Below are positions 8,601 to 14,473 of a stretch of DNA of 22,419 bases, piece after piece (positions within the stretch are counted from its first letter, which is position 1; the number at the start of each line of letters is the position of its first letter). Both the position numbers and the translations under genes were made by a program. The stretch is taken from positions 1 to 22,419 of the forward strand of contig CAUHFD010000018.1 of NCBI GenBank assembly GCA_959605275.1, read 5' to 3'. Below the pieces are notes generated by a model. The model was not told the DNA's origin. It saw nothing but the letters and a program-made list of their open reading frames with translations, and made no database searches. Source of the DNA: an uncultured Eubacteriales bacterium. Lineage in GTDB: Bacteria > Bacillota > Clostridia > Oscillospirales > Ruminococcaceae.

Positions 8601-8647
8601 GAAACAGGTGAAGGGATCATTTCTCTTTGCCTGTTTCTTCTTTTTTT
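8601..8647 (+). terminator. Intrinsic terminator
   Basis: GAAACAGG (8601-8608) pairs with CCTGTTTC (8630-8637). The stem continues inward through AAGGG/CTCTT with wobble pairs. The 3' arm runs into a T-rich tract at 8636-8647 containing seven consecutive T. This is the clearest terminator of the window. It lies about 230 bases after the last glycosidase gene, so it ends that operon or a short RNA made in the gap. Confidence 0.8.
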
Positions 8648-8832
8648 ATGAGAGAAACAGATATTGCGGCTCGACAATAGAATATACCATTTATCAGATA
8701 CTTTCCTGTTGCTGTTGGAGAAAACCAACAAGCCCCTTTAACAACTGCGCCACGACGCTGGTTGACAGCAGAGCGAGAAACAGTAGGTTATCAATATCGG
8801 GTAGCTACCTGAACTATAATCAAGAGAGTAGA

Positions 8833-8846
8833 CACAAAATTTTGTG
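8833..8846. repeat. Perfect palindrome near the regulator gene end
   Basis: CACAAAATTTTGTG is a 14-base perfect palindrome 27 bases beyond the regulator stop codon. A 10-base palindrome, GGTAGCTACC, lies at 8800-8809. They could be binding sites for dimeric proteins or chance. Neither has a T-run for termination. Confidence 0.35.
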
Positions 8847-8873
8847 GACTCGGCAAGTTGGGTGTTCAAGTAT

Positions 8874-10469
8874 CTATTCAGGAACGGCTGCATCACTTTC
8901 TTGTTCATGAAAGCGTCGATATTCGGAAGGTTTCATGCCGTATTGTTTTTTGAATAACTGAGAAAAATAATTTGCATTATCATATCCCACTGCTTCGGTA
9001 ATTTGAGCAATCGAGTTGTTGGTTTCCAACAGAAGAGTAGCAGCTTTCCGTAATTTAATACTATTAATATACTTAGACAGGCGCATACCGGTTTCTTCCT
9101 TGAAAACGGCGCTAAGATAGTTTGGACTTATGTGAATATATTGTGCCAGTAATTGCACGTTGACCGGCTCGCTTATTCGTTCAACAATCATTTTTTGAAC
9201 ATCCTGAACGATTCGGATAGTGCGCTTTTCTTGTGTTGCGTTGGAAGTGTTGGACATGTCTCGCAGAGTCTTTTTTACAACAATTTCCATTTCTGTCAGA
9301 CTGTCTGATGTTAGAAAATCATTTAGGATACTGGAATAAATTTGCGGACGTTCCGCAATAATAGACATTCGATTGGAAATATCCATCAGAAAAACTGTGA
9401 GGTCGATTTGCAAAGATAGAATATTTTCTTTGGATGCCAAGCCGAGAGAACCAATGTTTTGAAACTCTTTTTCAATCAAAAGATCCATTTTCTCAAAATC
9501 ATTGCGATAAAGATGGGCACGGATTTGTTCTTTGGCTTGTTGGGAAAATTGAAGGCGCCGGGAACTCCGCAACCACAAATCGCTAAAGAAGCATAAAAAA
9601 CTTTTTCCAAAAAAATTTCCCTGTCCTAAAGCATCGCACGCTTGCTGATAACTATAAGAAATGTCTGAAATAATATTGCTGGCAAGACCGATGCCGACAG
9701 AAATACTTTGCTTGCATTCTTTTAACACTCGTTTCTTTACAATTTCCAAGGTTTGTTCTAATTTATATTTGAAAGAATCTCCCGGTTCTTCAATAAGCAG
9801 TAAGAAAGCAATCTGGTTCTGTTCACGAACGCAGGAACGGTTGATGGCAATTTTTGAAATTTCCTGATGTGTGATAGATTTCACTCGGATAGCCATTTCC
9901 CAGACATCGTAGCGGGGTGAACTATTAGAAATCGGGGCAAAAGAAAGCACAAAAACTAAGTAATACTTAGCAGTTTCAGAAGTCAGCTTCAAAAAACTCA
10001 TGAGTGAAGTAATATCATTCGGAAGATTGTGACCCTCTAACAGATTGTTGAAGAAATGGTCGCGCAGGCGAGAATAGTTTGTTTCGGTACGCATAACGGA
10101 ATATTGTTTTTCTGTGAACTTTTTGCTTTCGATTTTTCGCAGAATTAAACGGCTCATTTTTTGGGGGTCCAGAGGATACTCTACCAGAGAAACAGAGTCA
10201 TCTACATGGGGTTCTAATTCTGTCAAGGCAGCGGCATCACCTGTCAGAATGATCTCGGTAGTAAGGCGATCAACCAGCAACAACTCAGACCATCCGAACG
10301 GAGAATTATTCAGTATTTCAATTGAGACCACTACAGCATCGGGCTGGTGGGCAAGAAGTGCATTGTGGAAATCTTCAAGCTTTTTGGTGACAAGAAAAGC
10401 ATGCTGTTTTGACATGCTTTTTAAAGTGTCGGAAATTTTGTCGCTATCTTGTTCCAAAACAATAATCAT
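8874..10469 (-). CDS. AraC-family regulator with degenerate receiver domain (YesN-type)
   Basis: A 531-residue transcription factor. Residues 1-115 have the size and fold pattern of a response-regulator receiver, but the phosphorylation site is lost. Ser49 stands where Asp is expected (DAVVVSIEI), the acidic pocket is reduced, and Tyr98-Pro99 replaces the usual Lys-Pro. Residues about 160-300 contain SVGIG (257-261) and SYQQACDAL (273-281), the degenerate GGDEF-like pattern seen in YesN/CdaR-type regulators. Residues 419-520 are the double helix-turn-helix AraC domain (VQLLAQYIHISPNYLSAVFK and AQITEAVGYDNANYFSQLFK). No histidine kinase gene is present. A GAGG ribosome binding site (10478-10481) sits 8 bases before the start. 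It is divergent from the transport operon, so control of that operon, and possibly of the glycosidase operon, is likely (inference). Confidence 0.9.
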   Translation of the reverse strand: MIIVLEQDSDKISDTLKSMSKQHAFLVTKKLEDFHNALLAHQPDAVVVSIEILNNSPFGWSELLLVDRLTTEIILTGDAAALTELEPHVDDSVSLVEYPLDPQKMSRLILRKIESKKFTEKQYSVMRTETNYSRLRDHFFNNLLEGHNLPNDITSLMSFLKLTSETAKYYLVFVLSFAPISNSSPRYDVWEMAIRVKSITHQEISKIAINRSCVREQNQIAFLLLIEEPGDSFKYKLEQTLEIVKKRVLKECKQSISVGIGLASNIISDISYSYQQACDALGQGNFFGKSFLCFFSDLWLRSSRRLQFSQQAKEQIRAHLYRNDFEKMDLLIEKEFQNIGSLGLASKENILSLQIDLTVFLMDISNRMSIIAERPQIYSSILNDFLTSDSLTEMEIVVKKTLRDMSNTSNATQEKRTIRIVQDVQKMIVERISEPVNVQLLAQYIHISPNYLSAVFKEETGMRLSKYINSIKLRKAATLLLETNNSIAQITEAVGYDNANYFSQLFKKQYGMKPSEYRRFHEQESDAAVPE

Positions 10470-10516
10470 TGTTATTACCTCAGCGAATCATTTTAATTAC
10501 AATAATGCTCACTGAA

Positions 10517-10565
10517 CAATTCAAAAACAACTGAAAAATACTTTGCTATCGTTGTTTTTGAATTG
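10517..10565. repeat. Perfect 15-bp inverted repeat
   Basis: CAATTCAAAAACAAC (10517-10531) and GTTGTTTTTGAATTG (10551-10565) are exact reverse complements around a 19-base loop. The loop contains ACTTTG (10540-10545), which matches the end of the next hairpin's arm and could allow an alternative pairing. Confidence 0.8.
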
Positions 10566-10566
10566 G

Positions 10567-10613
10567 CAAAGTGCAAGGTTTTTGATTGCTTTTTGCGAAA
10601 ACCTTGTACTTTG
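10567..10613. repeat. 16-bp inverted repeat with one wobble pair
   Basis: CAAAGTGCAAGGTTTT (10567-10582) faces AAAACCTTGTACTTTG (10598-10613). Fifteen of sixteen positions are complementary. The odd position is G opposite T when read from the plus strand. The loop is 15 bases. Confidence 0.8.
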
Positions 10614-10614
10614 T

Positions 10615-10641
10615 ATTACGATTTCATTCTGAAATCGTAAT
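10615..10641. repeat. Perfect 12-bp hairpin with three-base loop
   Basis: ATTACGATTTCA (10615-10626) and TGAAATCGTAAT (10630-10641) are exact reverse complements separated by TTC. It directly abuts the neighbouring hairpins with one- to three-base gaps. Confidence 0.8.
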
Positions 10642-10644
10642 CTG

Positions 10645-10720
10645 TGTTCGCATCAAGAAATGTCTATACGGCGGATAGCCGTTCGAACAAATCAAATTTT
10701 TGATTTGGCCAGTAGACATT
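10645..10720. repeat. Branched inverted-repeat element with possible pseudoknot
   Basis: AATGTCTA (10659-10666) pairs with TAGACATT (10713-10720). Enclosed are CGGC/GCCG (10669-10672 with 10678-10681) and AAATCAAA/TTTGATTT (10689-10696 with 10699-10706). In addition TGTTCG (10645-10650), outside the closing stem, is complementary to CGAACA (10684-10689) inside it. This crossing arrangement would make a pseudoknot in RNA. Confidence 0.65.
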
Positions 10721-10728
10721 ACATTATA

Positions 10729-10757
10729 AGTATAATAAGAATTATTAAAATTGTCAA
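10729..10757 (-). promoter_or_regulatory. Promoter of the AraC-family regulator gene
   Basis: On the reverse strand TTGACA (10757-10752) is a perfect -35 hexamer. It is followed after 17 bases by TATACT (10734-10729), five of six bases of the -10 consensus. Transcription would start near 10722, two bases before the closing stem of the structured leader. Confidence 0.65.
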
Positions 10758-10807
10758 AAGAATTGTGTACTAGAGTAGTTATTTTTAGTTTTAATAGATA
10801 TTTCGTC
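10758..10807. promoter_or_regulatory. Possible operator between divergent promoters
   Basis: The 50 bases between the two -35 hexamers hold ACTAGAGTAGT (ACTA/TAGT inverted) and the partial direct repeat TAGTTATTT and TTAGTTTTA. AraC-type proteins bind direct repeats near -35 regions, so this is the natural place for a site controlling both directions. The assignment is inference. Confidence 0.3.
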
Positions 10808-10836
10808 TTGTCACAAAAATTGCCAATTGCTATAAT
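10808..10836 (+). promoter_or_regulatory. Promoter of the transport and catabolism operon
   Basis: TTGTCA (10808-10813), a 17-base spacer and a perfect TATAAT (10831-10836) form a strong sigma-A promoter. Transcription would begin near 10843, leaving a leader of only about 30 bases before the first gene. The hairpin array therefore lies upstream of this transcript and does not belong to it. Confidence 0.75.
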
Positions 10837-10862
10837 GAGACAGTAATAAATGCAAAATGAAC

Positions 10863-10866
10863 GGAG
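10863..10866 (+). promoter_or_regulatory. Ribosome binding site that sets the start at 10875
   Basis: GGAG sits 8 bases before ATG 10875. The upstream in-frame ATG at 10857 lacks such a site and would place six polar residues ahead of a normal signal peptide. Confidence 0.65.
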
Positions 10867-10874
10867 AATACACT

Positions 10875-12050
10875 ATGAAAACGAAGAGGTATTTGCTTCA
10901 ATTTTTTGCCATAGCTGCCATGTTGGGAGTGATTACCACATTGACCGGTTGTCAAAATCATAAGAACATCAATTCAACCTCTAGCCAACAGGCGGAAGAA
11001 ACCAAGACCGTTGAAATAATGAAAAACGGATGTGGTGCTGCGGTGACTCAGTTAGATTCTCTTTCTGAGGAGTCTTTGAAGCTGCTGAAAGAGTCTGGAA
11101 TCACTTTCATTAAAGTACATATTCCGTATCCATTTGCTAGTGATGGTACGTTGACTACCAATTATATGACTGCTAAGCGCGCAGTGAAGATGATTTACAA
11201 CGTGGGATTAGAGCCGGTGTGTCAATCTTTTACTCCCGGTGGGAATGCATATAATTCCTCGACCGGAAAGGTAGAATGGATGTCTTATTTGCCCAATGTA
11301 TTTGAAGATTACAATGATGCGTATTTTTATAAAGTGTTACGGAATGGTACAGAGTATATAGCTAAGGACTTGAAGGAATATACCAATTGCTGGATCGTAT
11401 CTAATGAGCCGAATCTGACCGTTTTTACCGGACCGATGACGTTTGAGCAAATCCAAAAATATATAACTACCTGTGCCGAAAGCTTAAAATCAGGAAATCC
11501 GAGTGCTTATTGTGGCGTCAATATTTTTGCGTCTGCAGATAAAAATCGTGCAATGCGATTGATTCCAATGTTGTATGGTGAAAATTCGGCATTGGATTAT
11601 TTAGGATTAGATTCCTATTTCGGTACTTTGGTAGAGGGCGGCGCGGAATCATGGGACGATTATATTGATACTTATTATAACATGACCGGTGTTCCGATTA
11701 TGATTACGGAATTTTCCTATTCATCCTATGTGTATGAGGATAACAAACGACAGAATGATTCTACCGGTTTGGCGTATAACAATGCAGTATGTCGTGATAA
11801 ACGTTTTTCTTGTGAATGGGATAACCACCTGCGTAACGAGGAAACCCAAGCAGAATATGCCCGAGCGTGCTTGAAGATTTTCAAACAACATAAGGAAGTC
11901 ATTGGGTGGTGTTGGTTTTCCAATATCGACAAAACCGGTCCCTGCTGGGAATGTGGTGATACGAATTGCCCGATGGAGAGTTCATGGGGATTGCTCCGCT
12001 CCGATGGAACAGCAAAGCCGGTGTTAAATGTGTTTTCGACCAATCAATAA
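10875..12050 (+). CDS. Lipoprotein glycoside hydrolase-like, unassigned clan GH-A type
   Basis: A 391-residue lipid-anchored extracellular protein. The signal peptide ends in LTGC (Cys26), then a short polar spacer. The rest reads as one TIM barrel. WIVSNEPN holds Glu178, fitting the acid/base at the end of strand 4. PIMITEFSY holds Glu279, fitting the nucleophile at the end of strand 7, followed by a Trp-rich GWCWFSN. This is the layout of retaining clan GH-A enzymes such as GH5, GH39 or GH42, but I do not recognise a specific family. The substrate is unknown; an endo- or exo-acting beta-glycosidase is likely. It is the first gene after the strong forward promoter, and 96 bases separate it from the epimerase gene. 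Being anchored outside, it may trim the glycan before uptake. Confidence 0.72.
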   Translation: MKTKRYLLQFFAIAAMLGVITTLTGCQNHKNINSTSSQQAEETKTVEIMKNGCGAAVTQLDSLSEESLKLLKESGITFIKVHIPYPFASDGTLTTNYMTAKRAVKMIYNVGLEPVCQSFTPGGNAYNSSTGKVEWMSYLPNVFEDYNDAYFYKVLRNGTEYIAKDLKEYTNCWIVSNEPNLTVFTGPMTFEQIQKYITTCAESLKSGNPSAYCGVNIFASADKNRAMRLIPMLYGENSALDYLGLDSYFGTLVEGGAESWDDYIDTYYNMTGVPIMITEFSYSSYVYEDNKRQNDSTGLAYNNAVCRDKRFSCEWDNHLRNEETQAEYARACLKIFKQHKEVIGWCWFSNIDKTGPCWECGDTNCPMESSWGLLRSDGTAKPVLNVFSTNQ

Positions 12051-12146
12051 TTTGTCGTGCGCAGCCGGAAATTTGACTGTGCGATAAAGATGATACCCAA
12101 AGCAAGGCAGTCAGTACAGCTAAAACAAGAGAGGGAGTAATGACTT
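12051..12146 (+). other. Short intergenic gap inside the operon
   Basis: This 96-base gap, the longest in the operon, shows no clear terminator hairpin. A TTGACT at 12073-12078 has no -10 partner at the right distance. The gap may be an mRNA processing or spacing region. Confidence 0.3.
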
Positions 12147-13025
12147 ATGAATAAACTTGGTATTTTTATGAACTTTTGGTGCAACAGGTGGGATGCGGAT
12201 TATTACAAGTATATTAAAAAAGCCGCATCGCTGGGCTTTGATGTGCTGGAATTTCAAGCGCAACCACTGCTGAATATTCCGGATGAGGAACTGCGCAATA
12301 TTAAGAAAGCGGCCGATGAAGTGAACATTGAGCTGACTTACAGTCTCGGTTTAGATAAGACCTATGACATTTCCTCCGATGATAAATATGTTCGTATCGC
12401 AGGTGTGCAGTATTTGTCTGATATTATGAAGAAAGTTGCTGTGCAGGAAGGCAAACTGATTTCCGGCGTTTCCTATGCCGGATGGGGCGTACCGGCGGGC
12501 GATATCAACAAAGATAAGCGTATGGAGAACAGTGCCGGTGCAATGAAAGAACTGGCGAGAGTTGCAGATGATTTGGGGATTCAATATGCAGTTGAGGCAG
12601 TGAATCGTTTTGAAGGAGTCGTGATAAATACAGCGGCAGATGCAGTTAAATACGTTTCCATGGTCGACAGCAAAAACGTCGGTATCTTGCTGGACACTTA
12701 CCATATGAACATCGAAGAGTTCAGTATACGAGACGCGATTCATCTTGCAGGAGATAAACTGGTGGGATTCCACGTAGGTGAAAATAATCGTTCGGTCTGT
12801 GGACGGGGTCACTTGAACTGGGATGAAATATTCTCGGCATTGGCTGATGTCGGTTATCGGGGACGAATAGTTGCGGAGCCGTTTATAATGGCGGGGGGAG
12901 AAGTCGGTCGTGATATTTGCGTCTGGAAGAATCTTATACCCAATCCAACTGAAGAAACACTGGACGGCGAACTGAAATTTATGTTGGATTTCGAGCGAAA
13001 GATGATGACTAAATACAGAATGTAA
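12147..13025 (+). CDS. D-tagatose/D-psicose 3-epimerase family protein
   Basis: A 292-residue cytoplasmic TIM-barrel enzyme of the sugar phosphate isomerase/epimerase group. Glu150 (AVEAVNRFE), Asp183 (LLDTYHMN), His209 (GFHVGENNR) and Glu244 (AEPF) occupy the metal-binding and catalytic positions of ketose 3-epimerases. The numbering matches that of the Agrobacterium D-psicose 3-epimerase. The motifs NRFE, DTYHMNIEE and GRGHLNW are characteristic. The predicted reaction is C3 epimerisation of a free ketohexose or 6-deoxyketose. With an L-fucose-isomerase-like gene immediately downstream (16-base gap), the natural substrate could be L-fuculose or a related ketose, which is inference. GGGAG before the ATG supports this start. 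Confidence 0.85.
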   Translation: MNKLGIFMNFWCNRWDADYYKYIKKAASLGFDVLEFQAQPLLNIPDEELRNIKKAADEVNIELTYSLGLDKTYDISSDDKYVRIAGVQYLSDIMKKVAVQEGKLISGVSYAGWGVPAGDINKDKRMENSAGAMKELARVADDLGIQYAVEAVNRFEGVVINTAADAVKYVSMVDSKNVGILLDTYHMNIEEFSIRDAIHLAGDKLVGFHVGENNRSVCGRGHLNWDEIFSALADVGYRGRIVAEPFIMAGGEVGRDICVWKNLIPNPTEETLDGELKFMLDFERKMMTKYRM

Positions 13026-13041
13026 CGCAAAGGAGCAGACA

Positions 13042-14451
13042 ATGAAAAAATTTAAATTAGGTTTTTGTCCGACACGCCGAGACTGTTTCAGTAAGGAAGA
13101 AGCGCAACGGTTTCGTCTGTTGATTCAGCAGAGTCTTACGAAATATGATATTGACTTAATCGATCTGAAAGGACTGAATGCTGAAGAATTGCTGTGTGAT
13201 CGGCACGATTTGGAGGCGATTATTGATCGGTTCCGGAATGAAAAGGTCGATGCCATGTTTTTCCCGCATTGCAACTTTGGATCAGAAATGTTGGTATCTC
13301 AAGTGGCGCTGGCAGTTGGCAAGCCAGTGTTGCTTTGGGGACCCCGTGATGATGCTCCCGATGCAGCTGGTGTCCGTTCCCGTGATTCCCAATGCGGTCT
13401 ATTTGCTACCGGCAAGGTGTTGCGGCGCCACAATGTTCCTTTTACCTATCTGACGAATACTCCGGTAGACAGTTTGGAATTCCATGAAGGTTTCATCAGA
13501 TTCCTACGGGTAGCACAGGTGGTCAATGCAGTGACGAATTTGCGTATTCTGCAGATTGATACTCGTCCGGAGCCATTTGCCAGTGTGATTTGCAATGAAA
13601 ATGAGTTGCTGGAGCGATTCAATGTTCATGTTTATCCGGTTGCTATTACAGATGTAGTTGCTGAAATGAAACGCGTGATAGCAGAAAATGACGCGGAATA
13701 TCGGGCTACGATGGATAAAATCAGTTCATATGACAAAGTCGGCAATATAGAGGACATTCAGAAATCCTCCGCTTTGAAGGTCGCAATGAAGCGCTTTGCT
13801 GATTTTTACGGTTGCGGTGCTATTGCAATTCAATGCTGGAGCGCGCTGCAAACGGATACCGGAATTATGCCCTGTTTATCAAATGCATTACTGACTGATG
13901 AGGGAATCCCTGTGGTTTGTGAGACCGACTTATGCGGCGCTGTAACGGCTATTATGGTTAAAGCGGCTGCCGGGCAGGATGCTGTACCGTTCTTCGCGGA
14001 TATTACGGTACGCCATCCGCAAAACGATAACGCGGAATTGTTGTGGCATTGCGGAAATTTCCCACCGTCCTTAGCCAAAGATGCTGCTTTAATGAGTGTC
14101 GGCGGCAACCCTTATATGTCCGACAAGAACTACGGCGTCGTGAATTGGGAACTCAAGAGCGGAGATATTACAGTAGCTCGTTTTGATGGAGATCACGGAG
14201 ACTATCGTCTGTTGATCGGCGAAGTAAAAACCACTGACGGTCCGATGAACTTGGGTAGTTACGTGTGGATAGAAACAGATAATTGGAAAAAATGGGAGCA
14301 TCGCTTGGTAGAAGGACCGTATATTCACCATGTAGCAGGTGCTTACGGTCATTTCGGCGAAATTTTGAGCGAGGCGTGCAAATATTTAAACGGCTTGCGT
14401 CCTGATGTAGTACAGCCTACTGAGCAACAGCTCGTGGAACGATGGTGGTAA
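13042..14451 (+). CDS. L-fucose/L-arabinose isomerase family protein
   Basis: A 469-residue cytoplasmic protein of the FucI/AraA-like fold. It is shorter than classical FucI (about 590 residues) and similar in length to L-arabinose-isomerase-type or FucI-related proteins of Firmicutes. CETDLCGA (Glu294), FFADITVRHPQND (Asp320) and YIHHVAGAYGHFG (His429/430) place Glu, Asp and His where FucI binds its manganese. The N-terminal half has the Rossmann-like segments DAMFFPHCNFGSE and GKPVLLWGPRDD. The predicted reaction is aldose-ketose isomerisation. The nearby fucosidases make L-fucose to L-fuculose the most attractive choice, but D-arabinose or another sugar is possible. No L-fuculokinase or aldolase gene is in the window. 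A well-spaced AGGAG precedes the ATG. Confidence 0.8.
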   Translation: MKKFKLGFCPTRRDCFSKEEAQRFRLLIQQSLTKYDIDLIDLKGLNAEELLCDRHDLEAIIDRFRNEKVDAMFFPHCNFGSEMLVSQVALAVGKPVLLWGPRDDAPDAAGVRSRDSQCGLFATGKVLRRHNVPFTYLTNTPVDSLEFHEGFIRFLRVAQVVNAVTNLRILQIDTRPEPFASVICNENELLERFNVHVYPVAITDVVAEMKRVIAENDAEYRATMDKISSYDKVGNIEDIQKSSALKVAMKRFADFYGCGAIAIQCWSALQTDTGIMPCLSNALLTDEGIPVVCETDLCGAVTAIMVKAAAGQDAVPFFADITVRHPQNDNAELLWHCGNFPPSLAKDAALMSVGGNPYMSDKNYGVVNWELKSGDITVARFDGDHGDYRLLIGEVKTTDGPMNLGSYVWIETDNWKKWEHRLVEGPYIHHVAGAYGHFGEILSEACKYLNGLRPDVVQPTEQQLVERWW

Positions 14452-14460
14452 AGAAATGAC

Positions 14461-14466
14461 AGGAGG
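14461..14466 (+). promoter_or_regulatory. Ribosome binding site that sets the start at 14474
   Basis: AGGAGG lies 7 bases before ATG 14474. The earlier in-frame ATG at 14456 is itself upstream of this site, so the longer version is very unlikely. Confidence 0.8.
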
Positions 14467-14473
14467 AATTAAA

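Larger units (their letters stand above)
8369..8873. other. Gene-free convergent region
   Basis: The region lies between the 3' ends of the forward glycosidase operon and the reverse regulator gene. It holds two adjacent stem-loops (8403-8456), a candidate promoter (8464-8492), a strong forward terminator (8601-8647) and two perfect palindromes (8800-8809, 8833-8846). No credible coding frame was found. The 100-codon frame at 8608-8910 runs through the terminator and the regulator's coding end and has no family features. Confidence 0.55.
10470..10722 (-). ncRNA. Long structured 5' leader of the regulator transcript
   Basis: From the predicted start near 10722 to the regulator's ATG the transcript would have a leader of about 253 bases with four consecutive structured elements. 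In transcription order these are a multi-branched element with a possible pseudoknot (10720 to 10645), a 12-bp hairpin (10641-10615), a 16-bp hairpin (10613-10567) and a 15-bp hairpin (10565-10517). One base separates each of the last three. A three-codon frame (10491-10480, MIR) ends at the ribosome binding site. No hairpin is followed by a T-run, so simple attenuation is not indicated. A cis-regulatory RNA, a palindromic mobile element or protein-binding DNA are the options. Confidence 0.45.

Noticed and set aside
8650..8873. Remnant of an insertion sequence
   Set aside because: Palindromes and odd composition suggested it, but no transposase fragment, paired terminal repeats or target duplication could be seen.
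8608..8910. 100-codon frame in the convergent region
   Set aside because: It starts inside the terminator hairpin, runs through the T-tract and into the antisense of the regulator gene, and its translation has no family features.
10517..10720. CRISPR array reading of the hairpin cluster
   Set aside because: The arms of the hairpins differ from one another, there is no constant direct repeat with regular spacers, and no cas genes are present.
10517..10720. Series of intrinsic terminators upstream of the regulator
   Set aside because: None of the hairpins is followed by a run of T on either strand at the right distance, and stems are mostly AT-rich.
10857..10874. Earlier in-frame start for the GH-A-like lipoprotein
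   Set aside because: The ribosome binding site lies downstream of this ATG and is well spaced for ATG 10875, which begins a normal signal peptide.
12351..12812. 153-codon reverse frame inside the epimerase gene, and a similar one at 14417-14866
   Set aside because: Both are antisense to genes with clear catalytic or export signals and have no ribosome binding sites of note.
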